Shown: piece by piece, positions 37,101 through 48,458 of the stretch
Numbering within the stretch: the stretch's first letter is position 1
How the letters are laid out: the number at the start of each line of letters is the position of its first letter
Source: Rhizobium sp.
GTDB taxonomy: Bacteria > Pseudomonadota > Gammaproteobacteria > Burkholderiales > Thiobacillaceae
Direction of reading: 5' to 3'
Assembly (NCBI GenBank): GCA_019459285.1
Contig: JAIBEL010000036.1
Location: forward strand, 1 to 48,557
DNA length: 48,557 nucleotides
The notes under the pieces: generated by a model
Told to the model about the DNA's origin: nothing
Seen by the model: only the letters and a program-made list of their open reading frames with translations
Database searches by the model: none
Program-made: the position numbers and the translations under genes

Positions 37101-37816
37101 AGATGCGCGTCGATACGCGCAAGCAGATCGGCGTTGCGTCCCTTCGCCGCGACATAGTAGAGGCTCGAAGGCAGGAAGACGATCGGCGTCTCGTGCAGCT
37201 TGTACCGGTCGGCATTGCGGGCGGCATAGAAGCTGTTGGTCACCACGGCATCGGCCTCGCCCGCCGCCACGGCTGCGTACCCCTGATCCAGCGAAGCTAC
37301 CAGCACCGGCCGGTAGGCCAAGTGGCTGCCCGCCATCAGCTGGGCAAAAAAGGATTGCTGGATGCCGCCCTGCAGGATGGCGATGCGCTTATCGGCAAGA
37401 TCCGCCAGCGATTGCACCTTGAGGCGAGGCGCGCTGTAAACCTGGGACCAGCTGCTGGCGACCGAAATGCGGTGGAAATCGTAGCGCTGGGCACGCTCGC
37501 TGGAAAAGGCCACATCTGGCATCAGATCGAGCTGCCCCTGCTCCAGCTGCTCGAGGCAGCGCGCCCACTGGCACCGGACATAGTGCAGCTGCCAGCCTTC
37601 GTCACGCGCCATCGCATCCAGCAGCTCGACGAACAGGCCGGCCGGCTGGCCGTTCGCGTCGGTGTAGACCTTGGGCGCATTCTCGTAGAGCCCCACCTTG
37701 ACGACGCGCTGATCGTGCACGCCCTCCAGGCTGGCGCGCCATTGCCAGGCCACGGCGGCCAGTGCAAGCAGCACGGCCAGGGCCACAACAGGCAGCAGGA
37801 GGCGGGGGGGGCTCAA
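34193..37816 (-). CDS. BvgS-like hybrid sensor histidine kinase
   Basis: Unorthodox sensor kinase of 1207 residues. Order: signal anchor (about 5-25), periplasmic SBP_bac_3 solute-binding domain (about 38-245), membrane helix (about 272-292), coiled coil, PAS (about 325-440), HisKA with His468 ([11 protein letters not shown]), ATPase with N and G boxes ([20 protein letters not shown]), receiver 1 (D761), receiver 2 (D908) and a C-terminal HPt (His1064 in HALKG). All relay residues are present. The HPt can pass phosphate to the receiver protein downstream. The start is a TTG at 37816, since TAA precedes it in frame, and it runs straight into a G8/C8 tract. The ligand is unknown, probably an amino acid or other small molecule. 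Confidence 0.92.
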   Translation of the reverse strand: MSPPRLLLPVVALAVLLALAAVAWQWRASLEGVHDQRVVKVGLYENAPKVYTDANGQPAGLFVELLDAMARDEGWQLHYVRCQWARCLEQLEQGQLDLMPDVAFSSERAQRYDFHRISVASSWSQVYSAPRLKVQSLADLADKRIAILQGGIQQSFFAQLMAGSHLAYRPVLVASLDQGYAAVAAGEADAVVTNSFYAARNADRYKLHETPIVFLPSSLYYVAAKGRNADLLARIDAHLADWRHDPDSVYFQALHHTMAAASAVRIPRWVRWSLAGLAAAMLLLLLLSLLLRWQVDQRTRALVRTTQELERQRADLERLVEERSGELQALFDSASVGIVLAKDRIVVRSNRRMDELFGCAPGEQVGRSTRMWYADDPSFTQVGQEMYAQIARGETHVREQPVVRKDGSRFWSRMSVRKVDPADPSKGVVGIIEDITAERAAMEAMRTARIMAEEATRMKSDFLANMSHEIRTPMNAILGMLYLALKGELAPSLRNHLTKAQGAAHSLLGIINDILDFSKIEAGKLEIESVEFGLDGVMEQLTDAISYQLEHKGIEFLIRYDVSIPPVLIGDPLRLGQVLLNLCGNAVKFTEQGEIELALSGIDLTETALTLQACVRDSGIGMTAEVQSRLFEKFTQADQSTTRRFGGTGLGLAISRNLVEQMGGRIWVEDSQPGVGTTICFTVRLQIAQQAEARRRELVEQTGPLLKGIRVLVVDDNEVSCEILAGMLRFFHLDVETASSGPAALTALKAAGDMPFDLVLMDWRMPGMNGDETTQHIHRDLPGPHQPKVVMVTAYGREDVIRLAEQVGVNGFLIKPVSPSTLLDTILSVLGRGRILGLDDRHRSSPLDHGVPIGQLAGARLLLVEDNDINREFATELLRSEGIEVDVAVNGQEAVEKVQTQDYDAVLMDIQMPVMDGLEASRRIRALASTPGGERFAMLPIIAMTALAMVQDAEKSQGAGMNDHVTKPVAPDRLLSVLAKWLHLRAPRGGAAVDAAPVRQMEDVPPALGALASLDASEGIRRIGGKVEAYCKQLRRFRERYADASGEIQRLLAQADLRQAEEYCHALKGVTGNIGATALYEKVSEVDALLKQGTMPSPAVLADMHAQLQAVMQDIDSVASHLPQTPLLAAAPLDAAGIRDRLGRLGQALDDDLGAAEPLLLELRAGVCGTPLEPDMATLAAHVDVFAIDEARMQLRTLQERLKSETE

Positions 37817-37973
37817 GACGGCTATTTATTTCTTATCAAGGTCCACGCCAATATAGCCGGATTTTTTATCGCGCATGTGTAACGTCCCACTGACGAGCCG
37901 CAACATCGGACCGGCCTGTCGTGTGAAATAGCTTAAAATTGCGGCTCGCTTCATATCAGCTTGCCCTCCTTCG

Positions 37974-39605
37974 ATGGAATCCACTCAGACCGCGCCGGCA
38001 CAAACCGGCGACCCCGCCTTGGTACGCGACGTCAAGAAACGCCGCACCTTTGCCATTATCTCGCACCCCGATGCGGGTAAAACCACACTGACAGAGAAGC
38101 TATTGCTGTTCGGCGGCGCCATCCAGATGGCCGGCACGGTCAAGGCCAAGAAGAGCGGCAAGTTCGCCACCTCCGACTGGATGGAGGTCGAACGCGAACG
38201 CGGCATTTCGGTGGCCAGCTCGGTGATGCAGTTTTCCTACGGCGACTGCGTATTCAACCTGCTCGACACCCCCGGCCACAAGGACTTCTCGGAGGACACC
38301 TACCGCGTGCTGACTGCCGTGGACGCCGCCATCATGGTGGTCGACGCCGCCAAGGGCGTGGAGGAACAGACGATCAAGCTGCTGGAAGTGTGCCGCCTGC
38401 GCGACACGCCCATCATCACCTTCATCAACAAGATGGACCGCGAGGTGCGCGAGCCGCTGGAACTGCTCGATGAGATCGAATCGATCCTGAAGATCCACTG
38501 CGCCCCGGTGACCTGGCCGATCGGCATGGGCAAGCGCTTCCAGGGCGTCTACCACCTGATCCACGACGAGATCCTGCGCTTCAAGGCCGGCGAGGAAAAC
38601 GCCGACCAGCAGTTCGAGTCGCTCAAAGACCTGGGCGACGAAGCCCTGCGGGAACGCTTCCCGCTCGAAGCCGACACCCTGTTGTCCGAGATCGAACTCG
38701 TGCGCGGCGCCGGCGCCACCTTCGGCCTCGACGACTTCCTTTCCGGCAAGCAGACCCCCGTCTTCTTCGGTTCCGGGATCAACAACTTCGGCGTGCGCGA
38801 AGTGTTGCGCGCGCTGTCCGACTGGGCACCGTCGCCGTTGCCACGCGAGGCGGTCGAGCGCACGGTCGACCCCACCGAACCCAAATTCACCGGCTTCGTG
38901 TTCAAGATCCAGGCCAACATGGACCCGCAGCACCGCGACCGCATCGCCTTCTTCCGCGTCTGCTCCGGCCGCTACACGCCCGGCATGAAAGTACGCCACC
39001 GCCGCACCGGCAAGGACATGAAAATCGCCAACGCCGTCGTCTTCATGGCCAACGAGCGCACCCGCATGGAAGACGCGGTGGCCGGCGACATCATCGGCAT
39101 CCACAACCACGGCCAGCTGCACATCGGCGACACCCTCACCGAAGGCGAGGCGCTGCAATACAAGGGCATTCCCTACTTCGCCCCCGAACTGTTCAGCCGC
39201 CCGCGCCTGCGCGACCCGCTGCGTGCCAAGCAGCTGAACAAGGGTCTATTGGAACTGGGCGAAGAAGGTGCGGTGCAAGTGTTCGAACCCTTCGCCGACA
39301 ACACGCTCCTGATCGGCGCGGTCGGACAGTTGCAGTTCGAGGTCGTCGCCCATCGCCTGAAGACCGAATACGGCGTCGACGCCAGCTTCGAAAACGCCGG
39401 CATCTACACCGCGCGCTGGGTCACCTGCCCCGACGCCCAGCACCTCGCCGAATTCACCAAGGCCAACACGCTCAAGCTGGCGAAGGACGTCGACGGCAAC
39501 CTGGTGTACCTGGCGGATACGCGGGTGAACCTGAGTCTGGCGCAGGAGCGCTGGCCCAAGGTTGCGTTCCACGATACGCGGGAGCATGGGCAGGTGATGG
39601 GCTAG
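37974..39605 (+). CDS. prfC: Peptide chain release factor 3
   Basis: GTPase that removes release factors 1 and 2 from the ribosome after termination. It has 543 residues, normal for RF3. Visible: G1 [16 protein letters not shown]2 region [11 protein letters not shown]3 [15 protein letters not shown]4 NKMDRE, and the RF3-specific LSAKQ-like domains with [19 protein letters not shown] near the C-terminus. It is transcribed away from the hybrid kinase across a 157-base gap. In that gap TAAAAT (37934-37939) could be a -10 element, but no good -35 accompanies it. The ribosome site is weak. Confidence 0.97.
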   Translation: MESTQTAPAQTGDPALVRDVKKRRTFAIISHPDAGKTTLTEKLLLFGGAIQMAGTVKAKKSGKFATSDWMEVERERGISVASSVMQFSYGDCVFNLLDTPGHKDFSEDTYRVLTAVDAAIMVVDAAKGVEEQTIKLLEVCRLRDTPIITFINKMDREVREPLELLDEIESILKIHCAPVTWPIGMGKRFQGVYHLIHDEILRFKAGEENADQQFESLKDLGDEALRERFPLEADTLLSEIELVRGAGATFGLDDFLSGKQTPVFFGSGINNFGVREVLRALSDWAPSPLPREAVERTVDPTEPKFTGFVFKIQANMDPQHRDRIAFFRVCSGRYTPGMKVRHRRTGKDMKIANAVVFMANERTRMEDAVAGDIIGIHNHGQLHIGDTLTEGEALQYKGIPYFAPELFSRPRLRDPLRAKQLNKGLLELGEEGAVQVFEPFADNTLLIGAVGQLQFEVVAHRLKTEYGVDASFENAGIYTARWVTCPDAQHLAEFTKANTLKLAKDVDGNLVYLADTRVNLSLAQERWPKVAFHDTREHGQVMG

Positions 39606-39684
39606 GTTCAGCTCTGCACTCAGTCCCCGGCGCGGCGCACTGCCCGACGGCTCGCTCTGCTATATCCGGGCTCTCCTGGATGGG

Positions 39685-40106
39685 TCGCGGGTGGTCAGCG
39701 CGGGCGTGACGGCGCTCGGCACCTGGGCCAGCGGACTGATGCCGGGATGGGATGCGGTGCTGCAATGCGTCAACACACGGGTGTAGATGCTGATCAGCAC
39801 CGCTTTATTCGCGATAATCCTCAAGCTGATGCCGTCGACGCCGATTGCCTGGCGCGAGGTCTGGATCGACGCGGTGGTCACCGCCATCCTGTTCGAAATC
39901 GGCAAGCAGTTGATCGGGCTCCATCTCGGCAAGAGCGGCGTAACCGAGTCGTTCCTCGCCGCCGGCTCGCTGGCCGCCCTGATCGCTGGGGTCCACGACG
40001 CGGCGCAGATTCTCTGGGGAGGGCGGCGTTTACGGGAGTCTATGCGGGCGGGCGCCGTCGGACGCGCGAGCGAAGCCGCGGCCAACGCTTCGGACTTCGG
40101 GCGTAA
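39685..40106 (+). pseudogene. Decayed BrkB/YihY-family membrane protein gene
   Basis: Remnant of the C-terminal part of a YihY/BrkB (RBN-like) inner-membrane protein. SAGVTALGTWASGLMPGW and then VLQCVN are read until an in-frame TAG at 39784-39786. The frame resumes with LISTALFAIILKLMP and VVTAILFEIGKQLIGLHLGKSGVTESFLAAGSLAALIAGV. A single-base shift near 40018-40026 moves the family's conserved ending (AAFTGVYAGG, compare AEFTRVYA) into another frame, which stops at 40106. The N-terminal two thirds of the gene are missing. The rest of 39606-40225 shows nothing recognisable. Confidence 0.8.
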
Positions 40107-40225
40107 AACCTGGCCCACGCGCAGTTTCGGGATTTTCCTACGCCGGTTTCCACGCTCGCCGACACCGCCGCCCGCACTTGTCGCGCACACTGCCCTTCCT
40201 CTTCAACGCTTCAGCAGGAGTTGCC

Positions 40226-40750
40226 ATGAAACTGACCCATGCCGCCGTAGTGGCCGTAGCCAGCACCATCGCCACGTTGTCCTCAGGTGCCGCGCTGGCC
40301 GCGGCCGACAAGTCCTGTGACCAGGGAAAATATTCTGCGGGCGACAAGATGTGGCTGACCGGCGCCAGTGAAGGCGACCATTTCGAGATCGCCGCAGGAC
40401 GCATCGCACTCGAGCGCGGCAACGCTTCAGTCAAGGCGCTTGGAAAGCGCCTGCTGAACGATCACACGAACGCGCTGAAAGAAGCGGAAAAGGTTTCCCG
40501 CGAACTGAAAATCCCGCTGAAGGACAAGCCGTCGCCATCGCAGGAATGGATCCTGACCATGCTGCAGAAACCCGGCGTCGATTTCGATGCGACCTTCGCC
40601 GATCTCGCCGTGCGTGACCACCACCAGGACATCGAGGAAACCCAGGAAGCGGCCGATTCGGGATGCAGTATGGCCGTACGCACTTTGGCGCGGAACACCC
40701 TGCCGATCCTCAAGCAGCATCTGGAAATGGCGGAGAAAATCAAAAAGTGA
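40226..40750 (+). CDS. DUF4142 secreted protein
   Basis: Periplasmic or secreted protein of 174 residues with a DUF4142 (ferritin-like helical bundle) domain. A Sec signal peptide (about 1-26, THAAVVAVASTIATLSSGAALA) is followed by the domain: EGDHFEIAAGRIALERGNASVKALGKRLLNDHTNAL in pieces, then DLAVRDHHQDIEETQEAA and LPILKQHLEMAEKI. The function of the family is unknown. The ATG at 40226 has AGGAG upstream. The frame is open to 40178, but that extension precedes the signal peptide. It follows the brkB remnant and converges with feoB. Confidence 0.88.
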   Translation: MKLTHAAVVAVASTIATLSSGAALAAADKSCDQGKYSAGDKMWLTGASEGDHFEIAAGRIALERGNASVKALGKRLLNDHTNALKEAEKVSRELKIPLKDKPSPSQEWILTMLQKPGVDFDATFADLAVRDHHQDIEETQEAADSGCSMAVRTLARNTLPILKQHLEMAEKIKK

Positions 40751-40782
40751 GCGAACCTGAGGCGTCGCGAAAGCACGGTTTG

Positions 40783-40830
40783 TCAGCTGTTCCTGAACAA
40801 ACCGATCGCCTCATCCAGTCGCCGGAACGG
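40783..40830 (-). repeat. Duplicated 3' end of radA downstream of feoB
   Basis: Read on the minus strand, this segment encodes RRLDEAIGLFRNS and a TGA. It closely matches the true RadA C-terminus QRLDEAIRLFRES at 42931-42972, including the same TCAGCT around the stop. The two copies are direct repeats about 2.1 kb apart, flanking feoB, at roughly 80 % identity over some 45 bases by eye. It is not a gene on its own. Confidence 0.75.
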
Positions 40831-40859
40831 ATCAAAGGGGGTCGGGCTCACATTCTTCC

Positions 40860-42917
40860 CTACAGCACCCACCCCGCCAGTTCCAGCGCCCCGCGCACCA
40901 CCGCCGCCACGGCGAACGCCACGCCGATGGAGAGCCCCACCGAATAGAGCGCGTCGCGCCGGCCCAGCAGCTTCAGCATCATGGCGAAGGTGGACACGCA
41001 GGGCACGTAAAAAGTCAGGAACACCAGGAAGGTGGCAATCTGCGTGGTGTCGAGCACGCTGCCCAGTTCCTGGGTGCCGAGCGCCTGGAACACCATGAGC
41101 AGGGACAACTCCTTGCGCAGCACGCCGAACAGGATCGGCACGCCGAGCGCCACCGGCAGCCCCAGCCACCACACCGTCACCGGGGTGAGCCCGAGATTGA
41201 TCCAGGCATCGGCGCCGTAATGGCTCAACAGCGCCAGCACCACGCTGCCCGCCACCAGGAGCGGCAGCACGATGGTGACGATGTCGCGGCTGCGCTCCCA
41301 GGTATTGGCCAGCAAGGCGCGCAGGGTGGGCACGGCGTAGGCGGGAATTTCCTGGATCATGCCGGGTGTGGTTTCGGGGTAACGGCGCTTCAGGAGCTTG
41401 CCGACCAAGCTGACGACGACGGGGGCGAGCATGAAGAGGGCGAACACGCCGAAACCGCCGAGGTACTTGCCGCCCACTGCCAGGATAATGGCCGAGCGCG
41501 CCGAACACGGCAGGAAGGTGATCAGCAGCGAGGCCACCGTGCGGTCACGGCCGTGGGTGACGGCCGCGGTCGCGGCCAGCGCAGGCACGTTGCAGCCCAG
41601 CCCCATCAGGAATGGCAGGGCAACGCCGCCGTGCAGTCCCAGCCGATGGAAACCGCGATCGACCACGAAGGCCACGCGGTGCATGATCCCGGATTCCTCC
41701 AGCCACACCAGCAGCAACACCAATGGAATCATGTAGGGAATGACGATGCCGGCGAGGCCGATGAAGCCGTCGAGCACCGCGCGGCCAAGCACGCCCGCGA
41801 GTTCGGTCGGCTGCCACGGCTCGGCCCATGCGATCAGGCGCGCGACTGTCAGGCTGTCGAGCACGGCGCTCACCTCGAACACGAACAGCAGCACCAGCGC
41901 GAACACCGCCAGCGTACCGACGAAGCCCCAGCGCGGATGCAGGAAAAGATCGTCGGCCCACACCTGCCAGCGCGGCGGCGCGCCTTCCTGGCCGGGGCGG
42001 GTCGCCGCCTCGGTCAGCAGGGCGGCGCGGTGATGGCGGTCGGCATGCAGCTCCTCCGCCAGCCCGCGTGGCAAGGTGGCGTCGGCGATGGCGCGCGCGG
42101 CGAGCAAGGCCGCGTAGCGATCGGGGAAATGCGCCTGCAATTCCTGCGCGAAATAACCGTCGTTTTCCGCGAGCTGCAGCGTCAGCAAAATCTCGGGGAC
42201 TGCGAAGGCCGCCGCCACGTCCGGCGGGCGGGCGATCTCGGCAATGGCCCGCAATTGCGCTTCGATGTGCGCACTGTAGGGTGGAGCCGCCGGATGTGGC
42301 TGCAGGAATCTTGCTTCGCGGGCGACATGCACCACGGTGGTATACAGATCGGCCAGGCCGATGCCCATGTGCGCCACGGTCGGCACCACCGGCGCACCGA
42401 GCTGGGCCGACAGGGCGCGCACATTGATGAAACGCCGTCTGGCACGTGCCTCGTCCATGCGGTTGAGCGCAAACACCATCGGCCGGCCCAGCTGCATCAG
42501 TTCCAGCGCGAACTCGAGATCGCGTTCCAGCGCCGTGGCATCCATCACCACCAGCAGCACGTCGGGGGCGGCAAACGTGTTGTCGGGCTGATGTGCTTCG
42601 TGCTGCGCGATGGCGGGCCAGCGGTCGCCCCACAGCAGATACTTCAGCGTCACACAGGCATCCGTATCCAGATGGTGCAAGCCGCCGATGGCGGGCAGGG
42701 CGACCAGGGAAATCTGGTCGATCCCCACCTCGACCAGGCATTCCTCATACGCAGGCCCGATTCCGGCTAGACGCTCGTGATGGGTGGACGTGCTGGCGGC
42801 CGCACGAAAAATGCTGTGCTTGCCGCTGCCGGTGCGGCCGACGATGGCCACGCGAGGGCGCCTGGCACCGCGCAGCCCGGGGCCGTGAAGGGGAAAGCTA
42901 TGCGCGGACGAAACCAT
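40860..42917 (-). CDS. feoB: FeoB-like ferrous iron transporter with degenerate G domain
   Basis: Inner-membrane transporter of 685 residues. The C-terminal membrane part (about 325-685) has FeoB gate motifs, with LPCSARSAII and FYVPCVSTFAMM, and about eight or more helices. The N-terminal G domain is unusual: G1 is GRTGSGKHS, with His where Ser/Thr binds Mg. The switch-I Thr is not seen. G3 reads ALPAIGG where DxxG is expected. Only G4 (NRMD) is normal. GTP binding or hydrolysis is therefore doubtful. I chose ATG 42917. The frame is open to 42980, but that part overlaps radA. No feoA or feoC is adjacent. It may be a divergent FeoB clade, and the iron substrate is inferred. Confidence 0.85.
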   Translation of the reverse strand: MVSSAHSFPLHGPGLRGARRPRVAIVGRTGSGKHSIFRAAASTSTHHERLAGIGPAYEECLVEVGIDQISLVALPAIGGLHHLDTDACVTLKYLLWGDRWPAIAQHEAHQPDNTFAAPDVLLVVMDATALERDLEFALELMQLGRPMVFALNRMDEARARRRFINVRALSAQLGAPVVPTVAHMGIGLADLYTTVVHVAREARFLQPHPAAPPYSAHIEAQLRAIAEIARPPDVAAAFAVPEILLTLQLAENDGYFAQELQAHFPDRYAALLAARAIADATLPRGLAEELHADRHHRAALLTEAATRPGQEGAPPRWQVWADDLFLHPRWGFVGTLAVFALVLLFVFEVSAVLDSLTVARLIAWAEPWQPTELAGVLGRAVLDGFIGLAGIVIPYMIPLVLLLVWLEESGIMHRVAFVVDRGFHRLGLHGGVALPFLMGLGCNVPALAATAAVTHGRDRTVASLLITFLPCSARSAIILAVGGKYLGGFGVFALFMLAPVVVSLVGKLLKRRYPETTPGMIQEIPAYAVPTLRALLANTWERSRDIVTIVLPLLVAGSVVLALLSHYGADAWINLGLTPVTVWWLGLPVALGVPILFGVLRKELSLLMVFQALGTQELGSVLDTTQIATFLVFLTFYVPCVSTFAMMLKLLGRRDALYSVGLSIGVAFAVAAVVRGALELAGWVL

Positions 42918-42930
42918 GGGATGAAAACGC

Positions 42931-44286
<1,356 letters not shown>

Positions 44287-44300
44287 CCGCTACCCGCTAC

Positions 44301-45197
44301 TTACGCGGCGGGGAATACACCCGTCGACAGATACCGGTCGCCGCGGTCGCAAACGATGGAGACGATGACGGCGTCCTGAACGTCTTTGGACAGCTGCAGG
44401 GCTGCCCACAGCGCGCCGCCGGACGAGACGCCGGCGAAGATGCCTTCCTCGCGCGCCATCCGGCGCGTGGTTTCCTCTGCATTCAACTGGCTCACATAGA
44501 TCATGTGGTCAACCCGGTCGTAGTCGCAGATCTTCGGCACGTATTCATCCGGCCACTTGCGGATGCCTGGAATCTGCGAGCCCTCGGTCGGCTGCACGCC
44601 AACGATCTGGATCGCCGGATTCTGTTCCTTGAGGTAACGCGAACAGCCCATGATGGTGCCGGTCGTGCCCATGCTGGAAACGAAGTGGGTGATCCTGCCC
44701 TGCGTGTCGCGCCAGATCTCGGGCCCGGTGGTGCGGTAGTGCGCCTCGGGATTGTCGGGGTTGGCGAACTGGTCGAGGATCTTGCCGATGCCCTGTTTCT
44801 CCATGGCGATCGCCAGATCGCGCGCGCCTTCCATGCCGGCCTCCTTGCTCACCAGCTGCAATTCGGCACCGAACGCACGCATGGTCTGCTGGCGTTCGAT
44901 CGAGGCATTCTCGGGCATGAGCAGGATAAGCTTGTAGCCGCGCATGGCTGCCGCCATCGCCAGCGCGATGCCGGTATTGCCGCTGGTCGCTTCGATCAGC
45001 GTATCGCCGGGCTTGATCTCACCGCGCGCCTGCGCGGCGTCGATCATCGAGAGGGCCGGGCGGTCCTTCACCGAGCCGGCAGGATTGTTGCCTTCGAGCT
45101 TGACGAGAATGATGTTGCTGGTCGTGCCGGGCATGCGCTTCAGGCGCACCAGCGGCGTGTTGCCAACCGTATCCTCGATGGTCTTGTAGGTACTCAT
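44301..45197 (-). CDS. cysM: Cysteine synthase B (O-acetylserine sulfhydrylase)
   Basis: PLP enzyme that makes cysteine from O-acetylserine and sulfide or thiosulfate. It has 298 residues. Lys44 in NPAGSVKDR forms the Schiff base, and [12 protein letters not shown] binds the cofactor phosphate region. The length and the [18 protein letters not shown] ending match CysM rather than CysK. Its ATG overlaps the hldD stop (ATGA). The thiosulfate-using isoform would fit a sulfur-oxidising host, but that is inference. Confidence 0.95.
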   Translation of the reverse strand: MSTYKTIEDTVGNTPLVRLKRMPGTTSNIILVKLEGNNPAGSVKDRPALSMIDAAQARGEIKPGDTLIEATSGNTGIALAMAAAMRGYKLILLMPENASIERQQTMRAFGAELQLVSKEAGMEGARDLAIAMEKQGIGKILDQFANPDNPEAHYRTTGPEIWRDTQGRITHFVSSMGTTGTIMGCSRYLKEQNPAIQIVGVQPTEGSQIPGIRKWPDEYVPKICDYDRVDHMIYVSQLNAEETTRRMAREEGIFAGVSSGGALWAALQLSKDVQDAVIVSIVCDRGDRYLSTGVFPAA

Positions 45198-46192
45198 GTC
45201 TTCAACAGGTGTTCGATGTAGCGGGAAGTGCCTTCTTCCACGCTGTAGAAGGGCGCATCATACCCCGCCCCGCGCAGCGCGGAGATATCGGCCTCGGTAT
45301 AGCTCTGGTATTTGCCCTTGAGCGCGTCGGGAAAAGCGATGTAGCTGACGAGGCCCTGAGCCTGCATCTGCTCCAGCGTCAAGGCCGGCTGGCCTTCGGA
45401 TGCCCGGCAGGCGTTCACCGCCGCCGCCGCGACATCGTTGAAGCTCTGGCAGCGCCCGGTGCCGACGTTGAAGATGCCCGAGACGTCGGGATGGTCGAGG
45501 AACCACAGGTTGACGCGCACCACGTCCTCGATCGAAACGAAATCGCGCCGCTGCTCGCCGTTGGGGTAGCCGTCGCAGCCCTCGAACAGCTTCACCCTGC
45601 CCTCGGCGCGGTACTGGTTGAAGAAGTGGAACGCCACAGAGGCCATGCGCCCCTTGTGCTGCTCGCGCGGGCCGTAGACGTTGAAGTAGCGGAAGCCGGC
45701 AATCTGCGCCGTGCGCTCGTTCCACAGGCGGCGCACGCTCTGGTCGAACAGGAACTTGGAATAGCCGTAGACGTTGAGCGGCGATTCGAACTCGCGCGAT
45801 TCGGAGAACACCCGCCCGGCGCCGTACACGCTCGCCGACGAGGCATAGAGGAACTGTGCGCCCTCGTCCTGGCAGAACTTGAGCAGCGCACTGGAGTAAC
45901 GGTAGTTGTTCTCCATCATGTAGCGGCCGTCGGTTTCCATGGTGTCGGAGCACGCGCCTTCATGGAAGATCGCCGCCACGGCACCGTCGAGCACGCCGTC
46001 CTCGACCAGGTCGAGGAATTCGGCCTTGTCGAAATAGTCGGCGATCTCGCAATCGGTCAGGTTCCTGAACTTGTCGGCCTTGGTCAGGTTGTCGACCGCG
46101 ATGATATTGGTCTCGCCGCGCGCGTTGAGCGCCTTGACGATATTGGCGCCGATGAACCCGGCGGCGCCGGTGACGACGGTGTACTGGCTCAT
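45194..46192 (-). CDS. hldD: ADP-L-glycero-D-manno-heptose 6-epimerase
   Basis: Last step of ADP-heptose synthesis for the LPS inner core: it epimerises C6 of the D-glycero form. It has 332 residues. The NAD(P)-binding motif [16 protein letters not shown] begins the SDR fold, and the Tyr-x-x-x-Lys pair is seen as [35 protein letters not shown] is family-typical. It overlaps hldE1 upstream and cysM downstream by four bases each. Confidence 0.97.
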   Translation of the reverse strand: MSQYTVVTGAAGFIGANIVKALNARGETNIIAVDNLTKADKFRNLTDCEIADYFDKAEFLDLVEDGVLDGAVAAIFHEGACSDTMETDGRYMMENNYRYSSALLKFCQDEGAQFLYASSASVYGAGRVFSESREFESPLNVYGYSKFLFDQSVRRLWNERTAQIAGFRYFNVYGPREQHKGRMASVAFHFFNQYRAEGRVKLFEGCDGYPNGEQRRDFVSIEDVVRVNLWFLDHPDVSGIFNVGTGRCQSFNDVAAAAVNACRASEGQPALTLEQMQAQGLVSYIAFPDALKGKYQSYTEADISALRGAGYDAPFYSVEEGTSRYIEHLLKT

Positions 46193-47124
46193 GTTGTTTC
46201 CCTGAAAACTTCGTCTGCGGTGGCGACGGCCGTGCCGAACTTGCCGACCACGATGCCCGCCGCCCGGTTGGCCAGGCGCACGGCCTCCACGCCGCTGGCG
46301 CCTGCGGCCAGCGCCACGGCATAGGCTGCGATGACGGTGTCGCCCGCGCCGGAGACGTCGAACACTTCCTGCGCACGCGTGGCCTCATGATGCGCGCCTT
46401 CCGCGTCGAACAGACTCATGCCTTCCTCGCTGCGCGTCACCAGCAGCGCATCTAGCTGGAAGCTCGCGCGCACCGCTGCAGCCTTGTCGGCGAGTTCGGC
46501 CTCGGTTTTCCAGCTGCCGGCCACGTCGCGAAATTCGCTACGGTTGGGCGTGATCAGGGTGGCGCCAGTGTAACGTGCCCAGTCGTCGCCCTTGGGGTCG
46601 ACCAGGATGGGCTTGTTCGCCGCGCGCGCCAGCTCGATCATGCGCGTGACGTGCGTCAGCCCGCCCTTGCCGTAGTCCGACAGGATCACCACGTCGCAGT
46701 CGGCCAGCAGCTGCGCATAGGCCTCCAGCTTGGCCGCCAGCACCTCGTGGCCGGGCTGGGTCTCGAAATCGACGCGCAGCAGCTGCTGCTGGCGGCCGAT
46801 GATGCGCAGTTTGGTGATGGTGGAAAACGCCGGATCCTCGTGCAGGTGCACAGTGAACGACTCGGCGTCGAGCAGCGCCCGCAGGGCCTGTCCGGCCTCG
46901 TCGCGCCCCGCCACCGAGAGGAGCATGACCTGCGCACCGAGCGCCGCCGCGTTGCGCGCCACGTTGCCGGCGCCGCCGATGCGGTCCTCGTTGCGCGTGA
47001 CGTGCACCACCGGCACCGGCGCCTCGGGCGAAATGCGCGAGACGTCGCCGAACCAGTAACGGTCCAGCATCACGTCGCCCACCACCAGGACGCGGGCACG
47101 GCGGATGGCGTCACGCAGGGGCAT
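46189..47124 (-). CDS. hldE: D-glycero-beta-D-manno-heptose-7-phosphate kinase (HldE domain 1)
   Basis: PfkB-family kinase that phosphorylates heptose 7-phosphate to the 1,7-bisphosphate. It has 311 residues from ATG 47124. It begins with [28 protein letters not shown], and the C-terminal [21 protein letters not shown] carries the catalytic Asp in the anion hole. The frame is open upstream to 47652, but only inside ugd. Unlike E. coli HldE there is no C-terminal cytidylyltransferase domain, so the adenylyltransferase step must be encoded elsewhere (HldE2/HldC). Its ATG shares one base with the ugd stop (TAATG). Confidence 0.95.
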   Translation of the reverse strand: MPLRDAIRRARVLVVGDVMLDRYWFGDVSRISPEAPVPVVHVTRNEDRIGGAGNVARNAAALGAQVMLLSVAGRDEAGQALRALLDAESFTVHLHEDPAFSTITKLRIIGRQQQLLRVDFETQPGHEVLAAKLEAYAQLLADCDVVILSDYGKGGLTHVTRMIELARAANKPILVDPKGDDWARYTGATLITPNRSEFRDVAGSWKTEAELADKAAAVRASFQLDALLVTRSEEGMSLFDAEGAHHEATRAQEVFDVSGAGDTVIAAYAVALAAGASGVEAVRLANRAAGIVVGKFGTAVATADEVFRETT

Positions 47125-48446
47125 TACTGGCGTCCGATCGGCAGATAGTCGAATCCCATTTCGCGCATCGCCTGCGGGTCGTAGAGGTTGCGGCCGTCGA
47201 ATACCAGCGGCGTCTTCAGCAGCGATTTCATGGTGTCGAAATTGGGGCTGCGGAAGACCTTCCATTCGGTGACGATCAGCAGCGCGTCGGCGCCTTTCAG
47301 CGCGTCCATCGGGCTGTCGACCAGCAGCAGGTCGGCGCGCTCGCCGTAGATGCGGCGCGTTTCCTCCATCGCCGCCGGGTCGTAGGCCGACACGCTCGCG
47401 CCCATCGACCACAGGGCTTCGAGCATGGTGCGGCTGGGCGCCTCGCGCATGTCGTCGGTATTCGGCTTGAACGCCAGGCCCCACATGGCAAAGCGCTTGC
47501 CCTTCAGATCCTTGCCGAAGCGCGCGGTCAGCTTGTTGACCAGGATGTGCTTCTGCGCGTCGTTGGCCTCTTCCACCGCGTCGAGCACGCGCAAGGGAAT
47601 GCCGTTTTCCTGGCCGGTGCGACGCAAGGCCTGCACGTCCTTGGGAAAGCACGAGCCGCCGTAGCCGCAGCCGGCGTACAGGAAGTGATAGCCGATGCGT
47701 GGATCGGAGCCGATGCCATGGCGTATCTGCTCGATGTCGGCGCCGAGCTTTTCAGCCAGCACGGCGAGTTCGTTCATGAAGGAAATGCGCGTCGCCAGCA
47801 TGGCGTTGGCGGCGTACTTGGTGAGTTCGGCGCTGCGCACGTCCATCACGGTCAGGCGGTCGTGATTGCGCTGGAACGGCGCATAGAGCTGGCGCAGCAA
47901 GGCGGTGGCGCGCTCGCTGTCGGTGCCGATGACGATGCGGTCGGGCTTCATGAAGTCGTCCACCGCCGCGCCCTCTTTCAGAAACTCGGGATTCGACGCC
48001 ACGTTGAATTCGATTGCCACGCCGCGCTTGGCCAGCTCCTCCGTGAGCGCGGCACGCACCTTGTCGGCGGTGCCGACCGGCACGGTGGACTTGTCGACCA
48101 CCAGTTTGTAGTCGGTCATGTGGCGGCCGATGTTGCGTGCCGCGGCCACCACATATTGCAGGTCGGCCGAACCGTCCTCGTCCGGCGGGGTGCCGACGGC
48201 GATGAACTGGATCTGGCCAAAGGCCACCGATTCCTCGATGTCGGTGGTGAAAGACAGCCGGCCGGCGGCGACGTTGCGCTTCACCATGTCTTCCAGGCCT
48301 GGCTCGTAGATCGGAATACCGCCTGATTTCAGGATCTCGATCTTGTTGGGGTCGACGTCAAGGCACAGCACCTCGTTGCCCACTTCGGCCAGACAGGTTC
48401 CTGTCACCAGGCCCACATAGCCCGTTCCAATTACCGTGATTTTCAA
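47124..48446 (-). CDS. ugd: UDP-glucose 6-dehydrogenase
   Basis: Oxidises UDP-glucose to UDP-glucuronate with two NAD, supplying precursors for LPS or capsule sugars. It has 440 residues. The N-terminal NAD motif [20 protein letters not shown] is followed by the catalytic region [14 protein letters not shown], with the active-site Cys in GGSCFPKD, and a C-terminal UDP-binding domain. It begins with a TTG at 48446, with GGGAG eight bases upstream. I found no ATG that fits better. It is the first complete gene of the ugd-hldE1-hldD-cysM-radA-feoB run. Confidence 0.97.
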   Translation of the reverse strand: MKITVIGTGYVGLVTGTCLAEVGNEVLCLDVDPNKIEILKSGGIPIYEPGLEDMVKRNVAAGRLSFTTDIEESVAFGQIQFIAVGTPPDEDGSADLQYVVAAARNIGRHMTDYKLVVDKSTVPVGTADKVRAALTEELAKRGVAIEFNVASNPEFLKEGAAVDDFMKPDRIVIGTDSERATALLRQLYAPFQRNHDRLTVMDVRSAELTKYAANAMLATRISFMNELAVLAEKLGADIEQIRHGIGSDPRIGYHFLYAGCGYGGSCFPKDVQALRRTGQENGIPLRVLDAVEEANDAQKHILVNKLTARFGKDLKGKRFAMWGLAFKPNTDDMREAPSRTMLEALWSMGASVSAYDPAAMEETRRIYGERADLLLVDSPMDALKGADALLIVTEWKVFRSPNFDTMKSLLKTPLVFDGRNLYDPQAMREMGFDYLPIGRQ

Positions 48447-48458
48447 AGCGTCTTCTCC

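Noticed and set aside
35621..37882. 753-codon plus-strand frame opposite the hybrid kinase
   Set aside because: Antisense to a protein with complete kinase, receiver and HPt motifs. Composition is typical of a shadow frame.
40783..41508. 241-codon minus-strand frame ending in the RadA-like tail
   Set aside because: Everything before the last 13 codons is a shadow of feoB. Only the short radA-derived tail is meaningful, and it has no start of its own.
46189..47652. Fusion of a ugd fragment to the heptose kinase in one 487-codon frame
   Set aside because: The upstream part is an alternative frame inside ugd. The kinase begins cleanly at the ATG at 47124, which overlaps the ugd stop.
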